From Atriophallophorus winterbourni (lineage: Eukaryota; Platyhelminthes; Trematoda; Plagiorchiida; Microphallidae), in assembly GCA_013407085.1 (NCBI GenBank), contig JACCGJ010001780.1, positions 25,001 through 89,000 of the forward strand: 64,000 nucleotides of DNA, written 5' to 3'. The position numbers and the translations under genes were made by a program. Under the pieces are notes generated by a model. That model did not search any database, had not been told where the DNA came from, and was given only the letters and a program-made list of their open reading frames with translations. Shown here piece by piece: positions 1 to 10,238 of the stretch; the stretch's first letter is position 1; each line of letters starts with the position of its first letter.

Positions 1-75
1 TAAGTAGACGAGAACTCCGATTCGCATTGCGCCATCCGTCTACACAAATACTAGTTCAAAACGAAAAGAGTCCAG

Positions 76-130
76 CGGATAGGCATAGCTGATGAGCGGC
101 AAAAACCTCGAAACCGGTCCTGTGCTTCCA
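76..130 (+). ncRNA. Hammerhead ribozyme, satellite copy 1 (core intact, stem II weakened)
   Basis: Stem I is GCATAG (83-88) paired with CTGTGC (120-125). The core CTGATGA (89-95) and GAAA are conserved. Cleavage is predicted after GTC at 119. Stem II here is GCGG/CCTC with one mismatch, so activity may be reduced. Confidence 0.7.
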
Positions 131-1616
131 GTGAGATTTTAGCGTTTCGGAATGGTATTCTATTTCAAACTATCCGAGGTTGTAATAACCCTCGCGGTTA
201 TACTCCTTTTGATCAGTTGGGGCTTAGTTTAGTCCATTCAGCTACTTATAAATTAGCAAGTAGACGAGAACTTCGATTAGCATTGCGCCATCCGTCTACA
301 CAAATACTAGTTCGAAACGCGAAGCGTCTAGCGGATATGCATAGCTGCTGAGAGTCGGAAACCTGGAAACCGGTCCTGTGCTTGCGGTGAAATTTTAGCG
401 TTTCGGAATGGTATTCTACTTCAAACTATCCTGGGGTTGTAGAAACCCTCGCGGCAATACGCCGTCCGATTAGTTGGGGCTTAGTTTGGTCCCTCCAGAT
501 TCTCATGATGTAGCAAGTGGACGAGAACTTCGATTCGCATTGCGCCATCCGTTTACACAAATACTAGTTCAAAACGCAAAGAGTCCAGCGGATACGCATA
601 GCTTATGGGAGGCAGAAACCTCGAAACCAGTCGTGTGCTTCCGGTGAGATTTTATCGTTTCGGAATGGTATTCTACTTCAAACTATCCTGGGGTTTTGAT
701 AATCTTCGTGGCAATACGCCGTCCGATCAGTTGGGGCTTAGTTTAGTCCCTTTAGCTACTTATAAAGTAGCAAGTAGACGAGAACTTCGATTCGCATTGC
801 GCCATCCGTCATCACAAATACTAGTTCGAAACGCGAAGAGTCCAGCAGATACGCATAGCTGCTGAGAGGCAGAAACCTGGAAACCGGTCCTGTGCTTCCG
901 GTGAGATTTAAGCGTTTCGGAATGGTATTCTACTTCAAAGTATCCTGAGGTTGTAATAAACCTCGCGGCAATACGCCGTCCGATCAGTTGGGGCTTAGTT
1001 AAGTCCCTTCAGCTTCTCATGAAGTAGCAAGTAGACGAGAACTTCGATTCGCATTGCGCCATCCGTCTACACAAATACTAGTTCAAAACGCAAAGAGTCC
1101 AGCGGATACGCATAGCTTATGGGAGGCAGAAACCTCGAAACCAGTCGTGTGCTTCCGGTGAGATTTTATCGTTTAGGAATGGTATTCTACTTCAAACTAT
1201 CCTGGGGTTTTGATAATCTTCGTGGCAATACGCCGTCCGATCAGTTGGGGCTTAGTTTAGTCCCTTCAGCTACTTATAAAGTAGCAAGTAGACGAGAACT
1301 CCGATTCGCATTGCGCCATCCGTCTACACAAATACTAGTTCGAAACGCGAAGCGTCTAGCGGATACGCATAGCTGCTGAGAGGCAGAAACCTTGAAACCG
1401 GTCCTGTGCTTCCCGTGAGATTTTCGCGTTTCGGAATGGTATTTTACTTCAAACTATCCTGGGGTTGTAATAACTCTCGCGGCAATACGCCGTCCGATCA
1501 GTTGGGGCTTAGTTAAGTCCCTCCAGCTACTCATAAAGTAGTAAGTAGACGAGAACTCCGATTCGCATTGCGCCATCCGTCTACACAAATACTAGTTCAA
1601 AACGAAAAGAGTCCAG

Positions 1617-1671
1617 CGGATAGGCATAGCTGATGAGAGGCAAAAACCTCGAAACCGGTCCTGTGCTTCCA
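1617..1671 (+). ncRNA. Hammerhead ribozyme, satellite copy 7 (intact core)
   Basis: A type I hammerhead with all core nucleotides in place. Stem I is GCATAG (1624-1629) with CTGTGC (1661-1666), one G-U wobble, extended outward by GGA/TCC across a small internal loop. CTGATGA spans 1630-1636. Stem II is GAGG/CCTC closing a six-base loop, followed by GAAA. Stem III is the minimal palindrome ACCGGT. The cleavage triplet GTC ends at 1660. A stem III this short is known from newt and schistosome hammerheads, which tend to cleave as dimers or with help. Confidence 0.85.
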
Positions 1672-3942
1672 GTGAGATTTTAGCGTTTCGGAATGGTATT
1701 CTATTTCAAACTATCCGAGGTTGTAATAACCCTCGCGGTTATACTCCTTTTGATCAGTTGGGGCTTAGTTTAGTCCATTCAGCTACTGATAAAGTAGCAG
1801 TAGACGAGAAACTTCGATTAGCATTGCCGCCATCCGTCTACACCAAATACTAGTCGAAACGCGAAGCGTCTAGCGGATATGCAAGCGGCTGAGAGTCGGA
1901 AACCTGGAAAAACGGTCTCCTGTGATTGCGGTGGTGGATTTGTGAGATTTTAGCGTTTCGGAATGGTATTCTACTTTAAACTATCCTGGGATTGTAAAAA
2001 CCCTCGCGTCAATACGCCGTCCGATCAGTTGGGGCTTAGTTTAGTCCCTCCAGCTTCTCATGAAGTAGCAAGTAGACGAGAACATCGATTCGCATTGCGC
2101 CATCCGTCTACACAAATACTAGTTCAAAACGCAAAGAGTCCAGCGGATACGCATAGCTTATGGGAGGCAGAAACCTCGAAACCAGTCGTGTGCTTCCGGT
2201 GAGATTTTATCGTTTAGGAATGGTATTCTACTTCAAACTATCCTGGGGTTTTGATAATCTTCGTGGCAATACGCCGTCCGATCAGTTGAGGCTTAGTTTA
2301 GTCCCTTCAGCTACTTATAAAGTAGCAAGTAGACGAGAACTTCGATTCGCATTGCGCCATCCGTCTTCACAAATACTAGTTCGAAACGCGAAGAGTCCAG
2401 CAGATACGCATAGCTGCTGAGAGGCAGAAACCTGGAAACCGGTCCTGTGCTTCCAGGGAGATTTAAGCGTTTCGGAATGGTATTCTACTTCAAAGTATCC
2501 TGAGGTTGTAATAACCCTCGCGGCAATACGTCGTCCAATCAGTTGGGGCTTAGTTAAGTCCCTTCAGCTACTTATAAAGTAGCAAGTAGACGAGAACTTC
2601 GATTAGCATTGCGCCATCCGTCTACACAAATACTAGTTCGAAACGCGAAGCGTCTAGCGGATACGCATAGCTGCTGAGAGGCAGAAACCTCGAAACCGGT
2701 CCTGTGCTTCCGGTGAGATTTTAGCGTTTCCGAATGGTATTCTACTTCAAACTATCCTGGGATTGTAAAACCCTCGCGGCAATAAGCCGTCCGATAAGTT
2801 GGAGTTTAGTTTAGTCCCTTCAGCTACTTATAAAGTAGCAAGTAGACGAAAACTTCGATTCGCATTGCGCCATCCGTCTTCACAAACACTAGTTCGAAAC
2901 GCGAAGTGTCCAGCAGATACGCATAGCTAAAGAGAGGCAAAAACTCCGAAACCGGTCCTGTGCTTCCGGTGAGATTTAAGCGTTTTAAAATGGTATTCTA
3001 CTTCAAACTATCATCAGGTTGTAATAACCCTCGCGGCAATACGCCGTCCGATCAGTTGGGGCTTAGTTAAGTCCCTTTAGCTACTTATAAAGTAGCAAGT
3101 AGACAAGAAATTCGATTCGCATTGCGCCATCTGTCTACACAAATACTAGTTCGAAACGCGAAGAGTCCAGCAGATACGCATAGCTGATGAGAGGCAAAAA
3201 CCTCCAAACCGGTCTTGTGCTCTCAGTGAGATTTTAGCGTTTCGGAATGGTATTTTACTTCAAACTATCCTGAAGTTGTAATAACCCTCTCGGCAATACG
3301 CCGTCTGATCAGTTGGGTCTTAGTTAAGTCCCTCCAGCTGCTTAAAAAGTAGCAAGTAGAGGAAAACTTCGATTCGCATTGCGCCATCCGTCTTCACAAA
3401 TACTAGTTCGAAACGCGGAGTGTCAAGCGGATACGCATAGCTGCTGAGAGGCAGAAACCTCGAAACCGGTCCTGTGCTTCCGGTGAGATTTTAGCGTTTC
3501 GGAATGGTATTCTACTTTAAACTATCCTGGGATTGTAAAAACCCTCGCGTCAATACGCCGTCCGATCAGTTGGGGCTTAGTTTAGTCCCTCCAGCTTCTC
3601 ATGAAGTAGCAAGTAGACGAGAACATCGATTCGCATTGCGCCATCCGTCTACACAAATACTAGTTCAAAACGCAAAGAGTCCAGCGGATACGCATAGCTT
3701 ATGGGAGGCAGAAACCTCGAAACCAGTCGTGTGCTTCCGGTGAGATTTTATTGTTTAGGAATGGTATTCTACTTCAAACTATCCTGGGGTTTTGATAATC
3801 TTCGTGGCAATACGCCGTCCGATCAGTTGGGGCTTAGTTTAGTCCCTTCAGCTACTTATAAAGTAGCAAGTAGACGAGAACTTCGATTCGCATTGCGCCA
3901 TCCGTCTTCCCAAATACTAGTTCTAAAGGCGAAGAGTCCAAG

Positions 3943-3996
3943 AGATACGCATAGCTGATGAGAGGCAAAAACCTCGAAACCGGTCCTGTGCTTCCG
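3943..3996 (+). ncRNA. Hammerhead ribozyme, satellite copy 16 (intact core)
   Basis: GCATAG (3949-3954), CTGATGA (3955-3961), stem II GAGG/CCTC, GAAAC, minimal stem III ACCGGT, cleavage after GTC at 3985, then CTGTGC (3986-3991). The outer part of stem I is mutated (GAGA in place of CGGA), leaving the inner six pairs. Confidence 0.8.
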
Positions 3997-4175
3997 TTGA
4001 GATTTAAGCGTTTCAAAATGGTATTCTACTTCAAAGTATCCTGAGGTTGTAATAACCCTCGCGGCAATACGCCGTCCAATCAGTTGGGGCTTAGTTAAGT
4101 CCCTTCAGCTACTTATAAAGTAGCAAGTAGACGAGAAATTCGATTTGCATTGCGCCATCTGTCTACACAAATACT

Positions 4176-4186
4176 AGTTCGAAACG
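4176..4186 (+). promoter_or_regulatory. Candidate Pol III B-box in satellite monomer
   Basis: AGTTCGAAACG matches the B-box consensus GGTTCGANTCC at about 8 of 11 positions and recurs in most monomers. About 45 bp upstream in each monomer is TAGCAAGTAG, an A-box-like string one base short of consensus. Pol III boxes are described in hammerhead satellites of schistosomes. Here this is a weak motif match only. Confidence 0.35.
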
Positions 4187-4455
4187 CGAAGTGTCCAGCG
4201 GATACGCATAGCTGATGGGAAGCAAAAACCTTGAAACCGGTCTTGTGCTCCCGGTGAGAATTTAGCGTTTCGGAATGGTATTCTACTTCAAACTATTCTG
4301 GGGTTGTTATAACCCTCGCGGCAATACGCCGTTCGATCAGTTGGGGCTAAGTTTATTCCCTTCAGCTTCTTATAAAGTAGCAAGTAGACGATAACTTCGA
4401 TTCACATTGCGCCATCCGTCTACACAAATACTAGTTCGGAACGCTAAGAGTCCAG

Positions 4456-4510
4456 CGGATACGCATAGCTGATGAGAGGCGAAAACCTCGAAACCGGTCC
4501 TGTGCTTCCG
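4456..4510 (+). ncRNA. Hammerhead ribozyme, satellite copy 18 (best-preserved)
   Basis: The most complete copy. The outer stem I pairs CGGA (4456-4459) with TCCG (4507-4510), followed by an internal loop and then GCATAG (4463-4468) with CTGTGC (4500-4505). The core CTGATGA is at 4469-4475. Stem II GAGG (4476-4479) and CCTC (4486-4489) close the loop CGAAAA. GAA is at 4490-4492. Stem III is ACCGGT, and the cleavage triplet GTC ends at 4499. It lies in the last monomer of the array. Confidence 0.87.
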
Positions 4511-4660
4511 GTGAGATTTTAGCGTTTCGGAATGGTATTCTACTTCAAACTATCTTGGGGTTGTAATAACTCTTGCGGCAATACGCTTTTCGATCAGTTG
4601 GGACTTAGTTTAGTCCCTTCAGCTTCTCATAAAGTAGCAAGTAGACGAAAACTTATGTTC

Positions 4661-4789
4661 GCATATATTATTAATATTACGTCATTAAGTTTATTGTTTT
4701 TCTTATTCGCTTTCATTTCATGAACAAATTTGCTACTTGGTATCTAAAACAAAAATATAGGTTTTCTTCAAATATTCATCTCTCCACCG
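4661..4789. other. AT-rich spacer between satellite and CR1 fragment
   Basis: Nothing recognisable. This is an AT-rich stretch marking the abrupt end of the satellite. Confidence 0.5.
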
Positions 4790-5715
4790 CAGTGCAAGCT
4801 GAAGCTTTACAAGTTACATACACTACCTCTATCAGATTACGGCAATATTATACCTGGCAACATTACTTGGTCTGATAGTTATGATTTAGAAGGCATCCAA
4901 CGTGCTTTCACACCACTTCTTTCACATCTAGTACCACCTATTCGGATAAACATTCATATAAAAAAAGATTGTATTGGAACCAATATGGTTTTAAAGACAT
5001 CGACATTTTTATTTACAATTAGATTTGAAGTAGTCTGAAGCATATAATCCCCGCCATAAAAACAAAATAAGTATACCGAAAATTCACAATGGGTAACGAA
5101 AATATTTCTTTATTTCTGAATATTCTGAACATTATAGATAATTTATAATTATACGGCATTAAAAGCTTCTGCTTCATTTAGTTTAAATTTTTTAAGAGCC
5201 ATATAACTTTTTTCTTCAGAATTTACTTTTCAAAATTATTGGAATGCAACAAAATACACTTTCGAAATTCTTGAAATGATGATACCAGTCAAATCTCCGG
5301 GAGTCGATGAAGTGAATTCCTAATTCGCATATGTCTTTTCGAAATTGTATGCTGAACATTATTCATGAATAAACAGTGCGGTTTAGAAGCTGCCAAAACT
5401 GTAATTAACCCATTTCCTATATTTTACAAATTTACTGTTATTTTGAGAAAAAATATGAATTTTCATTAATTATTGTTTCAATAATATATCCATTCTTATG
5501 TTTTATGCAAGCTACCATGTGTACCAATGTTACACAACTATTCTGGTTGCTAAGGCCAAAAATGTAATTATGCTTGACCTAACCATTTGTAAAATCACTA
5601 TTTTATTTGATGCCTTGTTCAAAAAAAATGATCATACATTGCATGAATAGATTTTTCCAAGAATATACATTATTATTATTATTAATATTATTATTATTAT
5701 CATCATTATTATGAG
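4790..5715 (+). mobile_element. 5'-truncated CR1-like retrotransposon, 3' end with (ATT)n tail
   Basis: Around 4800-4950 the + strand encodes a broken piece of the reverse-transcriptase thumb (residues such as LYKLHTLPLSDYGNII followed by LEGIQRAFT), the same region as in the larger copy downstream. The 3' untranslated part ends in CCAAGAATATA followed by TATTATTATT near 5660-5715. This ending is shared with the second copy at 8680-8705 and defines the family's 3' terminus. The reading frame is interrupted, so this is a dead copy. Confidence 0.72.
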
Positions 5716-6204
5716 TTTAGAATCAGAGTATTCATCTCGAGTCCAGGATTCAGTTTTAAGAATAATGCTCATAGGTTTAGAAGTAAGGTAAGATTTTAGT
5801 ATACAGATTAGAGGTATAATTGATCTAGCATTGATGACAAGAAAAAGATCAACACAGTGGTCGAAAGTTAAAGGATTTGGAATTCGTGCATCAAACCATT
5901 TTCTAGGCTTGAAATTCAATTCATTTTTTTTGAAAAAAATGACGTATTAGGAATAAAGTATGTTCATAAGTGGAGTGAGATACTTATGGATTATAAAATA
6001 AAGGTTGGGGTATGCAATTATCATAAAAGGGGAGATATTGTGTAATGGGTGCTGAATTATAGTAAGGTTGAATATTACAAAATATATAGGTGGAGCTGGT
6101 GAATGGTGATACTTTTGCTTATATGGTAGGTGGTTATTTATTTAGAGACGAGAAGAAGTTTTAATATGGTAACTCTATGTAATAAATTGTGTTGTATTGA
6201 ATTG
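5716..6204. other. AT-rich spacer between two CR1-like copies
   Basis: A/T-rich sequence with no recognised feature. A 95-codon minus-strand frame overlapping it (5632-5919) is low-complexity and reads the ATT tail as poly-isoleucine, so it is not called. Confidence 0.4.
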
Positions 6205-7461
6205 AATAACCAAACCAAGAATGTAAGTGAGAACAAAAAATCTTGTGCAACCTGCCAGTTAGAATATTTAGATCACATAACCAGTTCACTAGACCAAGGA
6301 CTATCAGTGATTATTGTATTCCCAGACATAAGCAAGGCTTTCGATCGGGTTCCACATACGCTACTCCTATTGGAGTTATCATATTTAGGTATTCATGGGC
6401 CTTCATTAAGCTGGTTTCATTCATTTCTGTCTGATCGCACCTTTTCAGTTAGCGTTAACGGTGTTAGTTCACCTAATCAGCCGATTCCAAGTGGCGTAAT
6501 TCAGGGCAGTGTTCTAGGCCCCCTTCTTTTTCTCATCTATGCTAATGATCTGCAAAGTGTTGTGAACCACTCTAAACTCTTTATTTTCGCTGATGACATA
6601 AAAGTCGTCCTATCATTTCCACCTAATGAAATGTCACAAACTCTGATATCCCTTAACACTGATCTTGCATCTCTATCAAGCTGGGGCGCACAATGGGGAT
6701 TAGAATTTTCGGCTCCTAAGACACACTATATGGGATTACGCTGCTTAATCCCCTGTGACACACTTACATTAAATGGCTCAACCATAACTCCTTCTGCAGA
6801 AGTTAGGGATCTCGGATTTAGGTATTCCTCTTCTCTGAACTTTAATGAGCAAGCAAGACATCTCCTCACGAGAGCACGACAAAACTTTGGTTTAATTAAC
6901 CATAAAATCCTCTTACGTGAAAGTAAAATTGCACTATATAAAATGAAGGTCCTGCCAATTCTTGATTATTGTAATATCATATATTCCCACATGGGGAGGC
7001 GTGATTCTTTTCTCTTAGAGAGACTTCAACGTAATTTCACCAAAATAACTTTGGGTTATTCTAACCCTTTGCCTTATCATGAAAGGTGTAATTTGCTGAG
7101 TGTCGAACCACTATGGCTACGCAGAATTCGTCTGAATCTGCTTCTTTTCTTCCGAATCATTACTCAACAGCGAGTTAAGCTTCAGTCTGGCATGCGCTTT
7201 CGCGATTATATTCAATATGATCTGCGTAATCGAACAAGGCTATTGAATATCCCTTTGTCTCGCGCTAAAGTTAGACGTAACTTCTTCTTAATTAGATATG
7301 CACAACTTTGGAATTCCCTTCCTCTTCTTTTCCGTATATGCACATCTACAGGAAAATTTAAAACTCTTGTAGAAACTCTTACCGTTCACTCACTATCCCA
7401 AATCCTTAAGATAAACTCTTCTCTAGATATTCTATACTCTCATGGGATCCCAGGTTTCTAA
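6130..7461 (+). CDS. Reverse transcriptase C-terminal half of CR1-like retrotransposon
   Basis: A 443-codon open frame without internal stops. Reverse-transcriptase motifs appear in order: a fingers/palm motif with SKAFDRVPHTLLL (about residue 70), PSGVIQGSVLGPLLF (about residue 120), the catalytic FADD (about residue 150), then the thumb with LYKMKVLPILDYCNIIY, and a Cys-poor C-terminal tail rich in Arg and Leu. It is about half the usual length of a CR1 ORF2 and lacks the endonuclease and N-terminal RT, consistent with 5' truncation. The first ~30 codons precede the recognisable homology, so the start at 6130 is only the first open codon. The intact remaining frame suggests a fairly recent insertion. 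CR1 versus another Jockey-group clade is inferred from motifs alone. Confidence 0.85.
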   Translation: MVIYLETRRSFNMVTLCNKLCCIELNNQTKNVSENKKSCATCQLEYLDHITSSLDQGLSVIIVFPDISKAFDRVPHTLLLLELSYLGIHGPSLSWFHSFLSDRTFSVSVNGVSSPNQPIPSGVIQGSVLGPLLFLIYANDLQSVVNHSKLFIFADDIKVVLSFPPNEMSQTLISLNTDLASLSSWGAQWGLEFSAPKTHYMGLRCLIPCDTLTLNGSTITPSAEVRDLGFRYSSSLNFNEQARHLLTRARQNFGLINHKILLRESKIALYKMKVLPILDYCNIIYSHMGRRDSFLLERLQRNFTKITLGYSNPLPYHERCNLLSVEPLWLRRIRLNLLLFFRIITQQRVKLQSGMRFRDYIQYDLRNRTRLLNIPLSRAKVRRNFFLIRYAQLWNSLPLLFRICTSTGKFKTLVETLTVHSLSQILKINSSLDILYSHGIPGF

Positions 7462-8705
7462 TTTCACATCTTTCTCCACATATTAGTATATCATGATGTC
7501 TTATGATATTCTCTGGATAACTGGCCATTCAAGTGTCAGGTTACCGGACCCTTAGATATCTTGTTACACATCTTCATCGTAACCGTGCGTTTTATAATCA
7601 TTTTTACCATATAACCATATCCTTAACCATTATCTGCTTATATATCTGCATATATTAGTATATCATGAGGTCAGATAGTATTCTCTGGATAACTGGCCAT
7701 TCAAGTGTCAGGTTACCAGACCCTAGAAATGCTTTTACACAAATTAATCTCAACATTGCCTTCGATAACATTTTCTATACACCATTATGTATATAACTGT
7801 CTTTTATTCCTCATGAGGCCTAGAAATGTCTCATTTTTTTTATCTTAACGTGCAAAATATTAAAAAAAATCTACCAAAAACATGAAAAAAACGTAAAAAA
7901 AACTATAAAAAAAACTTTATTTTTTAAATGTACATTCTTATTTCTTAAATGATGTACTATTTTACTTTGATGACCTCTCACCGTGCTGGTGAAGAGAAAA
8001 TCTTTCATTATATTCCAGTGTCTTCGAATAACGAACCATCACTGTAATTGGCTCGAAATCTATCCGCCCGAGATTTGTTCCGTATGCGATTCATTCTCCT
8101 GCAGATAACGAAAATCCGGCTGGTGAACACGTTTTGGTTCGATTGGTCGACAATTCTTCAAGTGTATTGGAGCACAGCACCCTACTGCCTCCTCCCCGCT
8201 ATTAGCCACACCCTCTCTCATCCCCCACAATTTCTTAGATTTTCTCATTCCGATGGATTCACGTTCCCTTTTCAATCTTCTTATTCAAACTTCCCGTAAA
8301 AACATGAACTTATTCATATATAATTTATTTATCAATTTTTCATGGCAACATCATTACAATTCGCACCACTTTTTCCATAATTACCTTCCATTTGTATTGT
8401 TGTGCTCACATCTTCATCCCTTACCTTCCATTTGTGTTCTCCATTTGTTTCTTCCATCCTTGCCATTCGTAAATCTTGACATAATTTGAATGAATTTTTA
8501 TTTCTATTAGACATTGATAAAAATTTTTTTCTTCTTACCTACTGTATATTAATTTCCCTTATTGAACGGAAAAAATGTTAAAAAATCCCGCTCACTTCGG
8601 TAACTTGCACTGTACTATTTTTTTTTGCTGTTCAAATGTGATAAACTGATCATGTATTGCATGCCTTGGATATCCAAGAATATATATTATTATTATTATT
8701 AACAA
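6205..8705 (+). mobile_element. CR1-like non-LTR retrotransposon, 5'-truncated, with long 3' UTR and (ATT)n tail
   Basis: Family resemblance starts near 6230 and the 3' end is the ATT tail at about 8680-8705, shared with the preceding copy. The open frame inside is described separately. The 1.2 kb 3' region contains a direct duplication: a ~70 bp block at about 7481-7553 recurs at about 7653-7730. 5' truncation is typical of target-primed reverse transcription. Confidence 0.78.
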
Positions 8706-9977
8706 ACCAGGCTCACTCTAATCATCGTATGTATTGAATAATGTAGGTTCTACAACGAGAACTTGAATAACAGTATTATTCATTATTGTTGAATGAATGA
8801 TGATGAATTATTAAGTATTATTGATCGTTAATCGAACAATCACCACAATCGACTGATTCTCCTTAACTTGAACTGTTTATTTGATGAATTGCAACTTTCT
8901 CTATGAACTTGAGCTGAATGTTGAATAATTCTCGTAAGAGATCCAGCGGCACTGAAATTCTTTGCAGTCGATTCTCGATTGATTGTCCCGAAATTGGACT
9001 GTTGATTGTCTGAAATGCCATTCATTGCATTAAATCTTCAAACATCTGCTTCTGTTGATTAGGCAATTCTTGTACGAATTCTGTTGGCACTGACATCCTT
9101 CGCTAAGTGAAAAAATTGTTCCGCACCCCATCGCCAATTGTTATATCTGTGAAGTGCAAATATTGGCCCAGCCGTGGGTTCGTCGGAACACAACGGTAAC
9201 CGAACTCGTGTATTGACCGAATGAATGAATATCACAAAGTTTGTACAGTGAACGAAAAAGTGAAAGGAAAAAGTTTTATTCATTTATGACTGTTGAGCAA
9301 TTGGTGTTGAAGGCGAGCAAACGGCGAGTTCATGTACGTTCGGTGTATCATCGTTATTAATACCATTTCGTAAACAGTATGTATTTGAGGAAAGAATCGC
9401 ACGAAAGCCTGTTCCACAGATAGGTGGTGTTTGTCCCCATCCGAGGTTGAGTCACTATATATGTCTCCTTCCTCGAGTTATTTAGCGGTTTTAGCAGACG
9501 CAGCTACGACTTTATTCTGACTAACTCCGTGCGTAACATTTGATGGTGGAAGACATATATCACATACCTTGCGAATAATATCACATGATGTCTTCTGAAG
9601 CCATCGGTATGTATCTGACTTTATTCCTCTGCATCGAATACGAATCCATTTGAAACATATTTCACTTTGTAAAGCTCTGCGTTATCCATAACCAGCTTAG
9701 AGAATACAAGACAAGAGTCCTCATAGCGAGCAGCTGGACACCGATTCCCTTGGCTCTTCCTTGCAGTAGATACTGTACTTTCTATTTTTGCAGGTTTTCT
9801 AATCATAACCATGTTGAAATCAGTTGATAATCAAATAAATACAATATCATAGGATTCATGAAAAGCAAAATTCCACGTTGACTATCGCCCTGTGATACTG
9901 ATACTGACATTACCAATATCTGAAAAGAAGAGCGTGTGAAACATACGACCTGTATAATCAATATGGAAGTGCCGGTT

Positions 9978-9998
9978 GCTCGACGTTTACCGTCGAGC
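9978..9998. other. Perfect inverted repeat (8 bp arms, 5 nt loop)
   Basis: GCTCGACG, loop TTTAC, CGTCGAGC. It is GC-rich in AT-rich surroundings, about 310 bp upstream of the MED13 start codon. It could be a protein-binding palindrome or an RNA hairpin. Function unknown. Confidence 0.5.
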
Positions 9999-10228
9999 GT
10001 GATAGGCTATTAGCAATCTTAAGCCATGTGCAACTTGTACGTGTACTTTAATCTCATATTGTTTACTTAGTGCAGGTTACTATATTATTTGAACCAATAC
10101 CGGAAATATCTTTAGGGCAATCTCAAAACATTGAATAAACTTAGACACTTGTACAAAAACGGTAAAACAACGTTTTGTGCTATTGAAAAAATATTGTTTG
10201 TTCTAATCATCTCATAATCTGAAGGGGT

Positions 10229-10238
10229 ATTTTTTCAG
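10229..10238 (+). promoter_or_regulatory. Candidate 5'-UTR or trans-splice acceptor of MED13
   Basis: ATTTTTTCAG is a strong polypyrimidine/AG acceptor 67 nt before the MED13 ATG, with no coding exon needing it. It may be the 3' end of a 5'-UTR intron or a spliced-leader acceptor, since flukes trans-splice a fraction of their mRNAs. Confidence 0.4.

Larger units (their letters stand above)
1..4660 (+). repeat. Tandem satellite, ~257 bp monomers carrying hammerhead ribozyme motifs
   Basis: About 18 head-to-tail monomers of roughly 257 bp fill this stretch and continue off the left edge. The right edge is near 4655, where the repeat sequence stops inside a monomer. Every monomer contains the block GCATAG-CTGATGAG-(stem-loop)-CGAAAC-CGGTC-CTGTGC or a mutated version of it, which is the layout of a type I hammerhead ribozyme. 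Monomers differ from each other by point changes, and a period of 1541 bp (six monomers) recurs, for example 1-370 with 1542-1910 and 1963-2202 with 3504-3743. Short open frames of 79-86 codons recur in the monomers but track the repeat period and are not genes. The organisation recalls schistosome Sm-alpha satellite and animal retrozymes (family knowledge). Confidence 0.93.

Noticed and set aside
605..3958. Repeated 79-86 codon open frames in the satellite (for example 605-865, 1119-1379, 2160-2420)
   Set aside because: They recur with the satellite period, start and stop at fixed monomer positions, vary with the repeat, and overlap the ribozyme core. They are an accident of the repeat sequence.
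1..4660. CRISPR-like array
   Set aside because: The whole unit repeats with no unique spacers, and the surroundings are eukaryotic. It is a tandem satellite.
5632..5919. 95-codon minus-strand frame
   Set aside because: Reads the (ATT)n retrotransposon tail as poly-Ile and flanking noise.
9621..9812. 63-codon minus-strand frame as a gene
   Set aside because: No motif or splice context. Could be a terminal exon, but nothing supports it.
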